Below are positions 1 through 8,613 of a stretch of 64,000 bases of DNA, piece after piece. The notes below the pieces were generated by a model, which was given only the letters and a program-made list of their open reading frames with translations, had not been told where the DNA came from and made no database searches. This DNA comes from Vibrio splendidus (GTDB lineage: Bacteria; Pseudomonadota; Gammaproteobacteria; Enterobacterales; Vibrionaceae). The stretch covers positions 234,653 to 298,652 of the forward strand of contig NZ_MCUN01000007.1 of the NCBI RefSeq assembly GCF_002873455.1, written 5' to 3'. How positions within the stretch are numbered: position 1 is the stretch's first letter; every line of letters begins with the position of its first letter. A program made the translations under genes and the position numbers.

Positions 1-3000
1 AATGGTGGTGTCACCGCCATATCTGAAGTGTTAGAAGAAACAGATATGCGGATCGTTGTGACATGGGGTGAAAGCCCTCGTGACATGGATAACCATCTAT
101 GGCTCTACGATACAGAGTCTGGCAATGAGTTGGATCATATCTACTACCGCGATATGAATCATGACCTAGGCGGAGGCAATGTTGTTCAGCAAGACGTTGA
201 TGACACAAATGGTGGTGGCCCTGAAACCATCACTATTCCAAATTATCAAGATGCTGACATGCACTACTCAGTGCACAATTACACTAGCAGAAGTTGGGAT
301 GTAGATGGCGTTGAAGATGTGCAAGTTCAGGTGTTTGTGGGTGATACATTGGTTGAAACCTTTAGCCCAGATTTATCTGAAAACCCATCAGGTGACCACT
401 GGCATGTATTCGATATCGTTAACGGCGTTATTGTTCCAAGCCAAGATGTAGGCACTCAGAATGCGTTTGATTTGCCAACGGCAGAAGAAGCGCTTGCGAA
501 TGAAAATGGTATTGATATCTCTGAATTGCTTACGGGCGGTGAAGATGATGACACCACTGATGAAACTGGCGATTCAACGGATCAGACAGGTGAATTAGCA
601 GGGGAAACGGGCGGTAACGAACCAAGTATTGGAGATGTCTCAATTGAGAACGCTCTTATTACTGACAATGGTGACGGTACTTATACCATCACACCGGAAG
701 AGAACTTTAACGGTGAATTCTCCATTAGCTACAGCGTGGACGATGGTAACGGTGGAGTAACACCTGCTGAACTCGACGTTACTGTTACGGCAGTTAATGA
801 TCTTTCAGTTATCTACGACCATAACTACACCGTAAACGAAGATGGTTCGTTGACCTTTACCGATGAACAACTATTGGCTGGTGCAACGGATATTGATGGT
901 GATGACCTTTCAGTCGAATCGGTTAATTACGAAGGTACCGACGGCGTGTTCACGGATAACGGCGATGGTACTTACACCTTTGCTCCAAACGAGAACTTTA
1001 ATGGTAATGTCGACCTAACTTACGACGTCAGCGATGGCACCGATGTTGTTTCGGCAAACATCGATGTCCAAGTCGTACCAATCAATGACGTTCCGGTAGC
1101 GGGAACCACCTCTTACACTGTTGCTGAAGATGGCAGTATTACCCTGAGTGATGCGCAGCTATTGGCTAATAGTTCTGACGTTGAAGGCGAAGTCTTTGTT
1201 AGCGACGTGACTTACAGCGGCACGGATGGTGTGTTTACGGATAATGGCGATGGCACATATACCTTTGCTCCAAATGAAAACTTTAACGGAGATATCAGTC
1301 TTGATGTATCCGTTATGGATGAAGACGGCGCAACGGCTGAAACCACAGCTGGCATTGATGTAATAGCAGTCAATGACTTACCGGTAGCCGGTTCAACGGC
1401 TTATAGTGTTGATGAAGATGACGTAATTACGTTATCCGATGCACAACTTCTAGCGAATAGTTCGGATCTTGAAGGCGATGTATCGGTAAGCGACGTTTCT
1501 TACTCTGGCACAGAAGGCATCTTCACAAACAATGGAGATGGTACGTACAGTTTCGCACCAAATGAAAACTTCAACGGCAATGTCAGCTTAGATGTCATCG
1601 TTGAAGATGAAGAAGGTGCAACCGCTCAAACCACGGCTGGTATTGAAGTGATTACGGTCAATGATGCGCCAGTGGCCGGAAACGTGGCTTATTCGGTTGA
1701 TGAAGATGGTTCAATTACGCTATCTCAAGAACAGTTGCTGGCCAACGCATCCGATGTTGATGGTGACAACTTAACGGCAGCAAACCTAACGGCGGGTGAT
1801 AACGCTACGGTAACGGCAAACGATGATGGTTCATTTACTATCACTCCAGATGCTGACTTCAACGGCGACATAGACCTAAGCTTCGATGTTTCAGACGGCA
1901 TCGAGACAGTCCAAGCTGGCGTAGATCTAACCGTTAATCCTGTGAACGACTTACCAACGGTTGTTGACCAAAGCTTTACCGTTGAAGAAGATGGCACGTT
2001 AACCTTTACTGATGCGGATCTTCTCGCTGGCGCTACGGACATTGATGGTGATGATCTTTCTATCGCTGACGTCTCTTACACAGGTTCAGAAGGTGTATTC
2101 ACTGACAACGGAGATGGTACATACAGCTTTGCTCCGAACGAGAACTTCAATGGCGATGTAAACCTTGGTTTCACAGTGTCTGATGGTACTGATAAAGTTG
2201 ATGCCAATATTGATGTAACAGTTACGGACATTAATGATGCTCCAGTAGCGGGCGCTACGTCTTACCAAATGAATGAAGATGGCACCATCACATTGAGCCC
2301 AGAGCAGTTAATTGCGAATAGCTCGGACGTCGATGGTCAAGTGTCGCTTGATAGCGTGAGCTACTCAGGCCCAGACGGTATCTTGGTTCAAAATGAAGAT
2401 GGTTCAGTAACGTTCGCACCAAATGAAAACTTTAATGGCGACATCAGCCTTGATGTGACGGTTATTGATGACGATGGCGCAACGGCTGAAACAACGGCTG
2501 GTATTGAAGTGATTGCCGTCAACGACGCACCAGTTGCCGGAAACGTGGCTTATTCGGTTGATGAAGATGGTTCAATCACGCTATCTCAAGAGCAGTTGTT
2601 GGCTAACGCATCTGATGTTGATGGTGATGACCTAACTGCCACTAACTTAAGTGCAGGTGATAATGCGACCGTAACAGCGAACGATGATGGTTCATTTACT
2701 ATCACTCCGGATGCTGACTTCAACGGCGACATAGACCTAAGTTTCGATGTTTCAGACGGTATCGAAACCGTTCAAGCGGGAGTCGACCTAACGGTTAATC
2801 CGGTGAATGACCTACCAACGGCCGCTGATCAAAGCTTTACGGTTGAGGAAGATGGCACGTTAACCTTTACTGATGCTGACCTGTTAGCCGGTGCTGCGGA
2901 CATTGATGGTGATGATCTTTCTATCGCTGATGTGTCTTACACAGGTGCAGAGGGTGTATTCACTGACAACGGAGATGGTACATACAGCTTCGCTCCGAAC

Positions 3001-6000
3001 GAGAACTTCAATGGCGATGTAAACCTTGGCTTCACAGTGACTGATGGTACTGAGAAAGTCGATGCCAATATTGATGTGACGGTAACGGATGTTAACGATG
3101 CGCCAGTTGCGGGTTCAACGTCTTACCAAATGAACGAAGATGGCACCATCACAATCAGCCCAGAGCAATTAATTGCTAATAGCTCGGACGTTGATGGTGA
3201 AGTGTCGCTTGAAAGCGCGACTTACTCAGGCTCCAACGGCACCTTGGTTCAAAACGACAATGGATCTGTGACTTTCACGCCAAACGAGAACTTTAATGGT
3301 GATATCAGCCTAGATGTGGTTGTGACCGATGATGACGGTGCAACTGTAACAACGACGGCAGGTATCGAAGTTCTGGCTGTGAACGATGGACCAGTATCTG
3401 AGGAAGTGGAACTAACCACAGCCGAAGACAGCACCATTCTTATCACACAAGACATGTTGTTAGCTCAAGCTACCGACATCGATAACACCGCAGACGAGCT
3501 GTCAGCTTCTGGTCTACAAATCGATCCTAGCTTGGGTGAGTTGCTAGACAACGAAGATGGTACTTGGTCATTTACGCCAAACGAAAATTTCAATGGCGAT
3601 GTGCCAATGACGTTTAACGTTAGTGATGGCCAAGAGACAATTTCAGTCGACGGTAACATCGATGTTACGCCAGTGAATGATGCACCTGAAGCACCAATGA
3701 TTGAGATGCAAAGTGAAGAAGATGTGGTCATGGTGATTGACCCAGCCTACATCGCGGATCAAGTCACAGACCTTGATGGCGACGAGATCAGCATCGAAAG
3801 CATCACGGTTCGTGCTCCAGCGAATGCGACCTTAACTCAGCAACCAGATGGCATGTATCACTTAGTGACTACGCAAGACTTCAATGGCTTGGTAGAACTG
3901 GGTTATCAGGCAACTGATGGTGAAGAAGTGGTTGATGGCTCGCTGAATGTGGATGTCATTCCGGTTAACGACGCACCATTTAACGTCGGTAACGCAATGA
4001 TGACCACAGACGAAGATGGCGCGTTCACCTTCGATGCTGGCGACTTGATGAACTTGTTCGGTGACATTGATACCGCTGACCTTGTTGTTTCTCGTATTAT
4101 CACCGCAGACGGTGAAGATGGCGGAGAAGTAACAGATAACGGTGATGGTACTTGGACATTCACACCAACAGGCGATTTTGCGGGCGTTTCTGACCTTCAA
4201 GTTGTCGTAAGTGACGGTGAGTTTGAAACGGTTCTCGATGTTCCTGTATACGTACGTCCTGTCGCTGATGGCGCGGTTATTTCAACTGACCATGACGGTC
4301 CATTAGTCTTCGGTGAAGATGAAACCGGTCACCTAGGGCTGAATGTTGGTCTAGTTGATGATTCGGAAACGCTAAGTAACTTGGTGATGACAGGTTTCCC
4401 TGTTGGATTCGAGGTAACAGATGGTGTGAATACCGTGATGATCACCGAGCCGGGTCAATACATCGACCTGTTCGATTGGGATATCTCAAACATTCAAATG
4501 ACGCCTCCAGAAGATTTCCATGGTGAATTCTTCGTAACGGTAAGTGCTACAACGGTTGATTACGGAGATGAGCCAGAAGCATTTGAAGATGGCATCGATT
4601 CAGGTGATTTCGAAACCGTAGCGGGTGATTCCATCATCCTAACGGCGGACGAGCTAATCGGTTTAGCTGAAAATGTGGATGCTGACAGCGACGATGAAGT
4701 GAAACTGGTTCATCTAGCAGACCGCAGCCAAGGTGAGATTGTCGATAATGGCGATGGCACTTGGACGTTCACACCAGCACCAGGCTTCATTGGTGAAGCA
4801 GACATTGCTTACGTGATTGATAAAGATGGCGTGCTTCATGATGAGCAAACTGGCGTGGTCGTGAAAGAAGGAGACTCACCAGAGAATGCAGCACCAGAAG
4901 TTAACAGCATCACAACGACGGAAATCGCAGCTGATGCAACCTTGTCGTTCACTGATCAAGACATGTTAGCGAACCTGAGCGATGCAGAAGGCGATAGCTT
5001 GAGCATTGAGTCAGTAAGCTTGATGGAAGGCCAGGGCGTGATAGAAAGCGATAACCAAGGTAACTATCAATTCACACCTGCTGAAGACTACACCGGCGAT
5101 GTTCAAGTTGGGTTTATAGCGACGGATGGCGAAAATCGTATCGAAAGCTTCTTCAATGTCGATATCCAAGGTGGTGATGAAGCAGCGGCGAGTGAAGGTT
5201 ATGCTTTAGCTGATGATGGTTCACTAACTATCACTGAGTCACAGCTGGTGGATGAGTTAGGTGTGAGTGATTCTGCACAAGTCGTTGATGTTGCAGATGC
5301 GAACGATGCTGGCTTCTTTGCTGAATCTGGTGAAGGTGAGTGGACTTACTGGCCGAACGAAGACTTCGATGGCAATTTAGCGATGAATGTTGAAGTTAAC
5401 GACGGCGGTGAAGTATCAAGCCACAGCTTAAGTATCCAAGTAGCCGATGATTCAGTGCAAAGTGATGAACCACAAGTTCAAGTTGCTCAAACAACAGAAG
5501 AGCAACAAGTGGAAGTGGTTCAACAAGCTGATGACCAATCTCAAGATGCTGAAGCTGACACTGAAGACAATGCGGCAGATGTAACGGCGGCACCGGGCGA
5601 TACCATCTCTATTTCGATTCCAGATGAGGTGAGTGGTAATGAATCGGTTGATTACGCTGATATGTCTGGCTTACCTGAGGGCGCTACTGTGAGCAACGCA
5701 CTGGATAACGGTGATGGTAGCTTCACAATCAGTGGCAACTTAGAGCAGCCTGTATCCGTTGAACTTCCAGAAGGTTACGAAGGTACTAGCGAGATCCAAT
5801 TCCAAGGTTACGACGAATTGGGTAGTTCAATAGACGGTGCTAGCGGTTCTGTTGAAGTTGAGGTCGATGATCAATACACCATGCAAGGTTCTACTCAAGA
5901 GCAGCAACCAGACATGGCTGGTATGGAATCTGGTGGCAGCGACTGGACAAGTTCAGGTGGTCAAGATCAAGGTGTTGACTTCACGGACGATTCTGGAAGC

Positions 6001-6063
6001 TTCGATTCAGATTCTCAAATCGAAACCGATCAAAGCAACGATTTTGATCAGAGCTCTATCTAA
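1..6063 (+). CDS. Giant cadherin-like repeat surface protein, 5' end outside the window
   Basis: The frame is open from base 1, so the true start lies upstream; at least 2020 residues are present. The first ~140 residues (WGESPRDMDNHLW region) resemble a DUF2135/YfaP-like beta domain. After that come about 17 tandem cadherin-like units of ~95 residues, each with a signature close to DNGDGTYTFAPNENFNG and ending near VNDAPVAG. The Asp-rich linkers suggest calcium-stiffened rods. The tail (last ~100 residues) is Gln/Ser/Asp rich, with no visible RTX nonapeptides, LPXTG or anchor helix. Known role of the family: very long secreted or surface adhesins; adhesion here is inference. Units around 1681-2541 and 2542-3402 form a near-copy super-repeat of 861 bp. 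A strong terminator follows. Confidence 0.85.
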   Translation, partial: NGGVTAISEVLEETDMRIVVTWGESPRDMDNHLWLYDTESGNELDHIYYRDMNHDLGGGNVVQQDVDDTNGGGPETITIPNYQDADMHYSVHNYTSRSWDVDGVEDVQVQVFVGDTLVETFSPDLSENPSGDHWHVFDIVNGVIVPSQDVGTQNAFDLPTAEEALANENGIDISELLTGGEDDDTTDETGDSTDQTGELAGETGGNEPSIGDVSIENALITDNGDGTYTITPEENFNGEFSISYSVDDGNGGVTPAELDVTVTAVNDLSVIYDHNYTVNEDGSLTFTDEQLLAGATDIDGDDLSVESVNYEGTDGVFTDNGDGTYTFAPNENFNGNVDLTYDVSDGTDVVSANIDVQVVPINDVPVAGTTSYTVAEDGSITLSDAQLLANSSDVEGEVFVSDVTYSGTDGVFTDNGDGTYTFAPNENFNGDISLDVSVMDEDGATAETTAGIDVIAVNDLPVAGSTAYSVDEDDVITLSDAQLLANSSDLEGDVSVSDVSYSGTEGIFTNNGDGTYSFAPNENFNGNVSLDVIVEDEEGATAQTTAGIEVITVNDAPVAGNVAYSVDEDGSITLSQEQLLANASDVDGDNLTAANLTAGDNATVTANDDGSFTITPDADFNGDIDLSFDVSDGIETVQAGVDLTVNPVNDLPTVVDQSFTVEEDGTLTFTDADLLAGATDIDGDDLSIADVSYTGSEGVFTDNGDGTYSFAPNENFNGDVNLGFTVSDGTDKVDANIDVTVTDINDAPVAGATSYQMNEDGTITLSPEQLIANSSDVDGQVSLDSVSYSGPDGILVQNEDGSVTFAPNENFNGDISLDVTVIDDDGATAETTAGIEVIAVNDAPVAGNVAYSVDEDGSITLSQEQLLANASDVDGDDLTATNLSAGDNATVTANDDGSFTITPDADFNGDIDLSFDVSDGIETVQAGVDLTVNPVNDLPTAADQSFTVEEDGTLTFTDADLLAGAADIDGDDLSIADVSYTGAEGVFTDNGDGTYSFAPNENFNGDVNLGFTVTDGTEKVDANIDVTVTDVNDAPVAGSTSYQMNEDGTITISPEQLIANSSDVDGEVSLESATYSGSNGTLVQNDNGSVTFTPNENFNGDISLDVVVTDDDGATVTTTAGIEVLAVNDGPVSEEVELTTAEDSTILITQDMLLAQATDIDNTADELSASGLQIDPSLGELLDNEDGTWSFTPNENFNGDVPMTFNVSDGQETISVDGNIDVTPVNDAPEAPMIEMQSEEDVVMVIDPAYIADQVTDLDGDEISIESITVRAPANATLTQQPDGMYHLVTTQDFNGLVELGYQATDGEEVVDGSLNVDVIPVNDAPFNVGNAMMTTDEDGAFTFDAGDLMNLFGDIDTADLVVSRIITADGEDGGEVTDNGDGTWTFTPTGDFAGVSDLQVVVSDGEFETVLDVPVYVRPVADGAVISTDHDGPLVFGEDETGHLGLNVGLVDDSETLSNLVMTGFPVGFEVTDGVNTVMITEPGQYIDLFDWDISNIQMTPPEDFHGEFFVTVSATTVDYGDEPEAFEDGIDSGDFETVAGDSIILTADELIGLAENVDADSDDEVKLVHLADRSQGEIVDNGDGTWTFTPAPGFIGEADIAYVIDKDGVLHDEQTGVVVKEGDSPENAAPEVNSITTTEIAADATLSFTDQDMLANLSDAEGDSLSIESVSLMEGQGVIESDNQGNYQFTPAEDYTGDVQVGFIATDGENRIESFFNVDIQGGDEAAASEGYALADDGSLTITESQLVDELGVSDSAQVVDVADANDAGFFAESGEGEWTYWPNEDFDGNLAMNVEVNDGGEVSSHSLSIQVADDSVQSDEPQVQVAQTTEEQQVEVVQQADDQSQDAEADTEDNAADVTAAPGDTISISIPDEVSGNESVDYADMSGLPEGATVSNALDNGDGSFTISGNLEQPVSVELPEGYEGTSEIQFQGYDELGSSIDGASGSVEVEVDDQYTMQGSTQEQQPDMAGMESGGSDWTSSGGQDQGVDFTDDSGSFDSDSQIETDQSNDFDQSSI

Positions 6064-6125
6064 CCCAAAGAGTTCAGTTTTTCTGAACTTACAACCAGAC
6101 AGGGCAGCGTAATGTTGCCCTCATT

Positions 6126-6160
6126 AAAGCCACGTAGAGTCACCTTTACGTGGCTTTTTT
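6126..6160 (+). terminator. Rho-independent terminator after the adhesin
   Basis: An 11-bp perfect stem (AAAGCCACGTA with TACGTGGCTTT) and 10-base loop are followed by a T run, 65 bases after the adhesin stop. It ends the adhesin transcript. Confidence 0.9.
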
Positions 6161-6284
6161 ATTTGTCGTTCTATTCATTGCGTTGGTTTTAAAAAACTGC
6201 CTTCTCAAACTAAGCACTAAAAACTTGTGAACGCGTAAAAATGTCCTTAATTATTAGAAGAGTTAATTAAGAAGGAGGGACGAC

Positions 6285-6638
6285 ATGTATCGATATGTCA
6301 GTTCGCCACAAGCGTCGAGATACATCGTGCCACCACCTCAACATCGTGAGTTGTCGAGTGTGGATGTGCCTGAGTCTGAATTAGAGATGCGAGAAATTCT
6401 AAATAATTGGTTTGCCGATGGTTTGGCTCCCATTATTCAAAGTGAAGACGATTATATTTCGGCAAGCGACCAAGTTCGATTTGAGAAACTCAGCCGTACG
6501 GTTGGTATGTTATTGAGGAACAAAGACTATTACTTTGCAACTAAGCGTATTTTGTCTTTGTGGGAACAAGACTGCCTTGAAACCACCTATGTTAATTACC
6601 TTATTCTGCGTAGTGAAAGATCCAATTCGTTAAGGTGA
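6285..6638 (+). CDS. Unknown 117-residue protein
   Basis: I do not recognise this family. The start is supported by a strong ribosome site (AAGGAGGG, about 6 bases upstream). The protein is soluble, has no signal peptide or membrane segment, and is mixed alpha: an acidic middle (VPESELEMREIL, QSEDDYISASDQ) then a basic/aromatic helical end (RNKDYYFATKRILSLWEQD). It sits alone between the adhesin terminator and the converging sigma-factor gene. A regulatory or adaptor role is possible, but nothing in the sequence proves it. Confidence 0.7.
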   Translation: MYRYVSSPQASRYIVPPPQHRELSSVDVPESELEMREILNNWFADGLAPIIQSEDDYISASDQVRFEKLSRTVGMLLRNKDYYFATKRILSLWEQDCLETTYVNYLILRSERSNSLR

Positions 6639-6721
6639 ATAAGCGCAGCCTTGGTGTGTTGACCATAATTGTTTGTTTTGAGTGTTTATGATATTCAAGT
6701 TTGCTAGGAAAGTAGGCAAAC

Positions 6722-6752
6722 AAAAAGGGCAAGCTTTTGAGGCTCACCCTTA
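6722..6752 (-). terminator. Likely terminator for the sigma-factor transcript
   Basis: Read on the minus strand, AAGGGTGAGC, a short loop, GCTTGCCCTT and then TTTTTG form a hairpin with two central mismatches and a T run. It lies ~145 bases beyond the sigma-factor stop, past the 19-bp repeat array. Confidence 0.6.
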
Positions 6753-6767
6753 AGGTTCTTTCTTTTA

Positions 6768-6880
6768 GTTAACGTTATTGTTTTCATTTCACGTCGTTGT
6801 TTTCACTTAACGCTATTGTTTTCAATTAACATTGTTATTTTCACTCAGCGTTGCTGTTTTTACTCGTTGCTATTACTTTT
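6768..6880. repeat. Imperfect 19-bp tandem repeat, about six copies
   Basis: Consecutive units start at 6768, 6787, 6806, 6825, 6844 and 6863, each 19 bases long, with a consensus near CTTAACGTTATTGTTTTCA. Divergence rises toward the sigma-factor stop at 6896. The array lies wholly between that stop and its likely terminator, so it should be transcribed in the 3' UTR. No spacers are present, so it is not CRISPR. Confidence 0.85.
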
Positions 6881-6895
6881 CAGCAAGGGTGTGAC

Positions 6896-7792
6896 TCACA
6901 CCCAACCATCAAACTTGAGTCTTTTTTGAATCCTCTCGACCGCTTCTTTTTGCATCTGTCTAACGCGCTCATTAGAAACATTCACATCTTGCATTTGTCC
7001 CACCTCAGATAGCGTTTTCACCTTGTTATCAAAGAAACCAAAACGGTGAATGAGAACTTTCTGCAATTTGGGTGGCAGCGTGTTTATGATTTGCTCTAGA
7101 GCCTGGGTAAAAGACTGATCTTCACAATCTTTTTGAGGGTCGGGGATAGTTTCACTTTCACACTGTTCAATTACCACTGGTGCGAGGCTGATACCAACCG
7201 TTGTTGTTACGTCAATAAACCCACTAAGCGCCACGAGCTGATCGACACGTTTTGCTTTAACGCCAGAGCTGTTTGATAACTCTGAAATAGAGATCTCTTT
7301 ACTCATTTTTTTACTTACATCGAGCTTCTTGGACGCGAGGCTGTTTATTTCTTTGCATACGTGGGCGGGCAATCGGACAGTACGACCTTTGTTCATTAAT
7401 GCGGCTTCAATATTCTCTCGAATCCACCATACGGCGTAGGTCGAAAAGCGATAACCTGGTTCGGGGTCGTATTTGTCGATTGCTTTGATTAAGCCGATAT
7501 TACCTTCTTCGATAAGATCAAGCAGTGTAAAGTTGTTACCTTTACGTTTTAGGTAATTCTTTGCGATTTTTACAACAAGTCGCAGGTTTGATTCGATCAT
7601 TATGTCGCGTGCTTGCTTGTCACCAGCTCGATTCAATTTTGCGTAATATACTTCATCTTCACGCGACAAAAGATCAATGCCCACAATATCTTTTAGATAG
7701 TGTGCATAGGGTTCTGTAGTAGTCGAAAATGATTCTTTGATGGGTGTTTCATCCGTGAGCCCCTGAAACGCAGCAAAACTATCGTTGTTCAT
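6896..7792 (-). CDS. RpoS-like group 2 sigma factor (RpoQ-type candidate)
   Basis: This is a sigma-70 family factor of 298 residues, shorter than RpoS (~330). Region 1.2 is near residues 30-60. Region 2 has the core motif [19 protein letters not shown] and the -10 recognition stretch [14 protein letters not shown]. Region 3 is degenerate, and region 4 ends in an HTH (TLSEVG...[12 protein letters not shown]). Region 1.1 is absent. The best fit is an additional RpoS paralogue such as Vibrio RpoQ; assignment to RpoQ is inference. It would redirect RNA polymerase to a stress, density or surface-life regulon. The gene is monocistronic and converges on the small gene at 6285. Confidence 0.85.
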   Translation of the reverse strand: MNNDSFAAFQGLTDETPIKESFSTTTEPYAHYLKDIVGIDLLSREDEVYYAKLNRAGDKQARDIMIESNLRLVVKIAKNYLKRKGNNFTLLDLIEEGNIGLIKAIDKYDPEPGYRFSTYAVWWIRENIEAALMNKGRTVRLPAHVCKEINSLASKKLDVSKKMSKEISISELSNSSGVKAKRVDQLVALSGFIDVTTTVGISLAPVVIEQCESETIPDPQKDCEDQSFTQALEQIINTLPPKLQKVLIHRFGFFDNKVKTLSEVGQMQDVNVSNERVRQMQKEAVERIQKRLKFDGWV

Positions 7793-8191
7793 TTCCTTGT
7801 CCTTCTCTAGCCGACTGAACGTTTTGTTTTTTATTTTATTATTATGCCACCAAGTGATTAACGCTTGGTTTCATTAGAGTGTAGATAACAGTTTCTTCTT
7901 TACCAATAAATAAAATGCAATTTCGTATACTTACGTCACAAAAAAATCTACAAATAATTAACGATTTTACATCTCATCGAACGTGTCGGTTTTTCATGGG
8001 AAACATGACTATGTATGGCTTACAAAGTGTGTGTTATGCATTGGTATGTGAAGATAAGCTGGGTGAATTTATAGGTGTGTGTGGTTATATAATTGATAGG
8101 AAAATTGAGGGTGAAATGGCAAGAGTCGAGGTTCCATGTTTCCAAAGTACCTCAGCTCTTTGACCTGATATTGTTTAGTGCGTAAAGCTTG
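7793..8191. other. Intergenic stretch without a supported gene
   Basis: This holds the 5' region of the sigma-factor gene. A possible 82-codon frame at 7915-8163 on the plus strand has no ribosome site and no recognisable fold, so I do not call it. Confidence 0.5.
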
Positions 8192-8262
8192 AAAGCTATT
8201 ACTCAAGACTAAAAGTTTTACCCAAAACTAAAAGCTATTACCCAATACAAAAACCTATGGCT
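8192..8262. repeat. Imperfect 19-20 bp tandem repeat
   Basis: Units AAAGCTATTACTCAAGACTA, AAAGTTTTACCCAAAACTA and AAAGCTATTACCCAATACAA follow each other, with a decayed fourth copy. The array ends ~20 bases beyond the HPt stop codon and is probably in that gene's 3' UTR. Confidence 0.75.
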
Positions 8263-8280
8263 AAAAGCTCAGTAAATTTG

Positions 8281-8613
8281 CTAATAAGTACTAAGAACCT
8301 CATCTATTTGTTTGTTGATGATCTTCATTTCGCTGTAGATAACAGAAAGATCATCATCTTGAGGAGCAAGCTTGTTAAGTGTGTTTTGTTCGACTTTTTC
8401 TAAGGCCACTGTGGCTGTTTCTTCGCCGAAGCTGGCTAATATGCCTTTCAATGTATGCACAGTAAAATGAAGCTTGCCCCAATCCTGTTTCTGTACCAGT
8501 TCTTGTATCTCTTCTAATGAATTGCCATGGTCTTCTTGATACACAGACAACACAGCGAAAATTACTTCTCTGTCATTATCTAAGTAGGCATTTAAGGCAT
8601 CAAAATCTAGCAT
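8281..8613 (-). CDS. HPt domain phosphotransfer protein
   Basis: This is a 110-residue all-helical single-domain protein. The signature HTLKGILASFGE (His near residue 53) is the classic phospho-accepting HPt motif, and the rest forms the four-helix bundle with acidic turns. HPt proteins relay phosphate between a hybrid kinase REC domain and a downstream REC domain. Its ATG overlaps the stop of the REC-TPR gene by a few bases, so the two are translationally coupled and probably partners. No histidine kinase is adjacent, so the kinase must be elsewhere. Confidence 0.85.
   Translation of the reverse strand: MLDFDALNAYLDNDREVIFAVLSVYQEDHGNSLEEIQELVQKQDWGKLHFTVHTLKGILASFGEETATVALEKVEQNTLNKLAPQDDDLSVIYSEMKIINKQIDEVLSTY

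Noticed and set aside
1725..4200. Several minus-strand frames inside the adhesin
   Set aside because: They are shadows of the repetitive Asp/Gly/Thr-rich coding sequence, with no ribosome sites.
6768..6880. CRISPR-like array
   Set aside because: Units abut directly with no spacers and diverge gradually; no cas genes are present.
7915..8163. 82-codon plus-strand frame
   Set aside because: No ribosome site, no family resemblance, and it lies in the leader of the sigma-factor gene.
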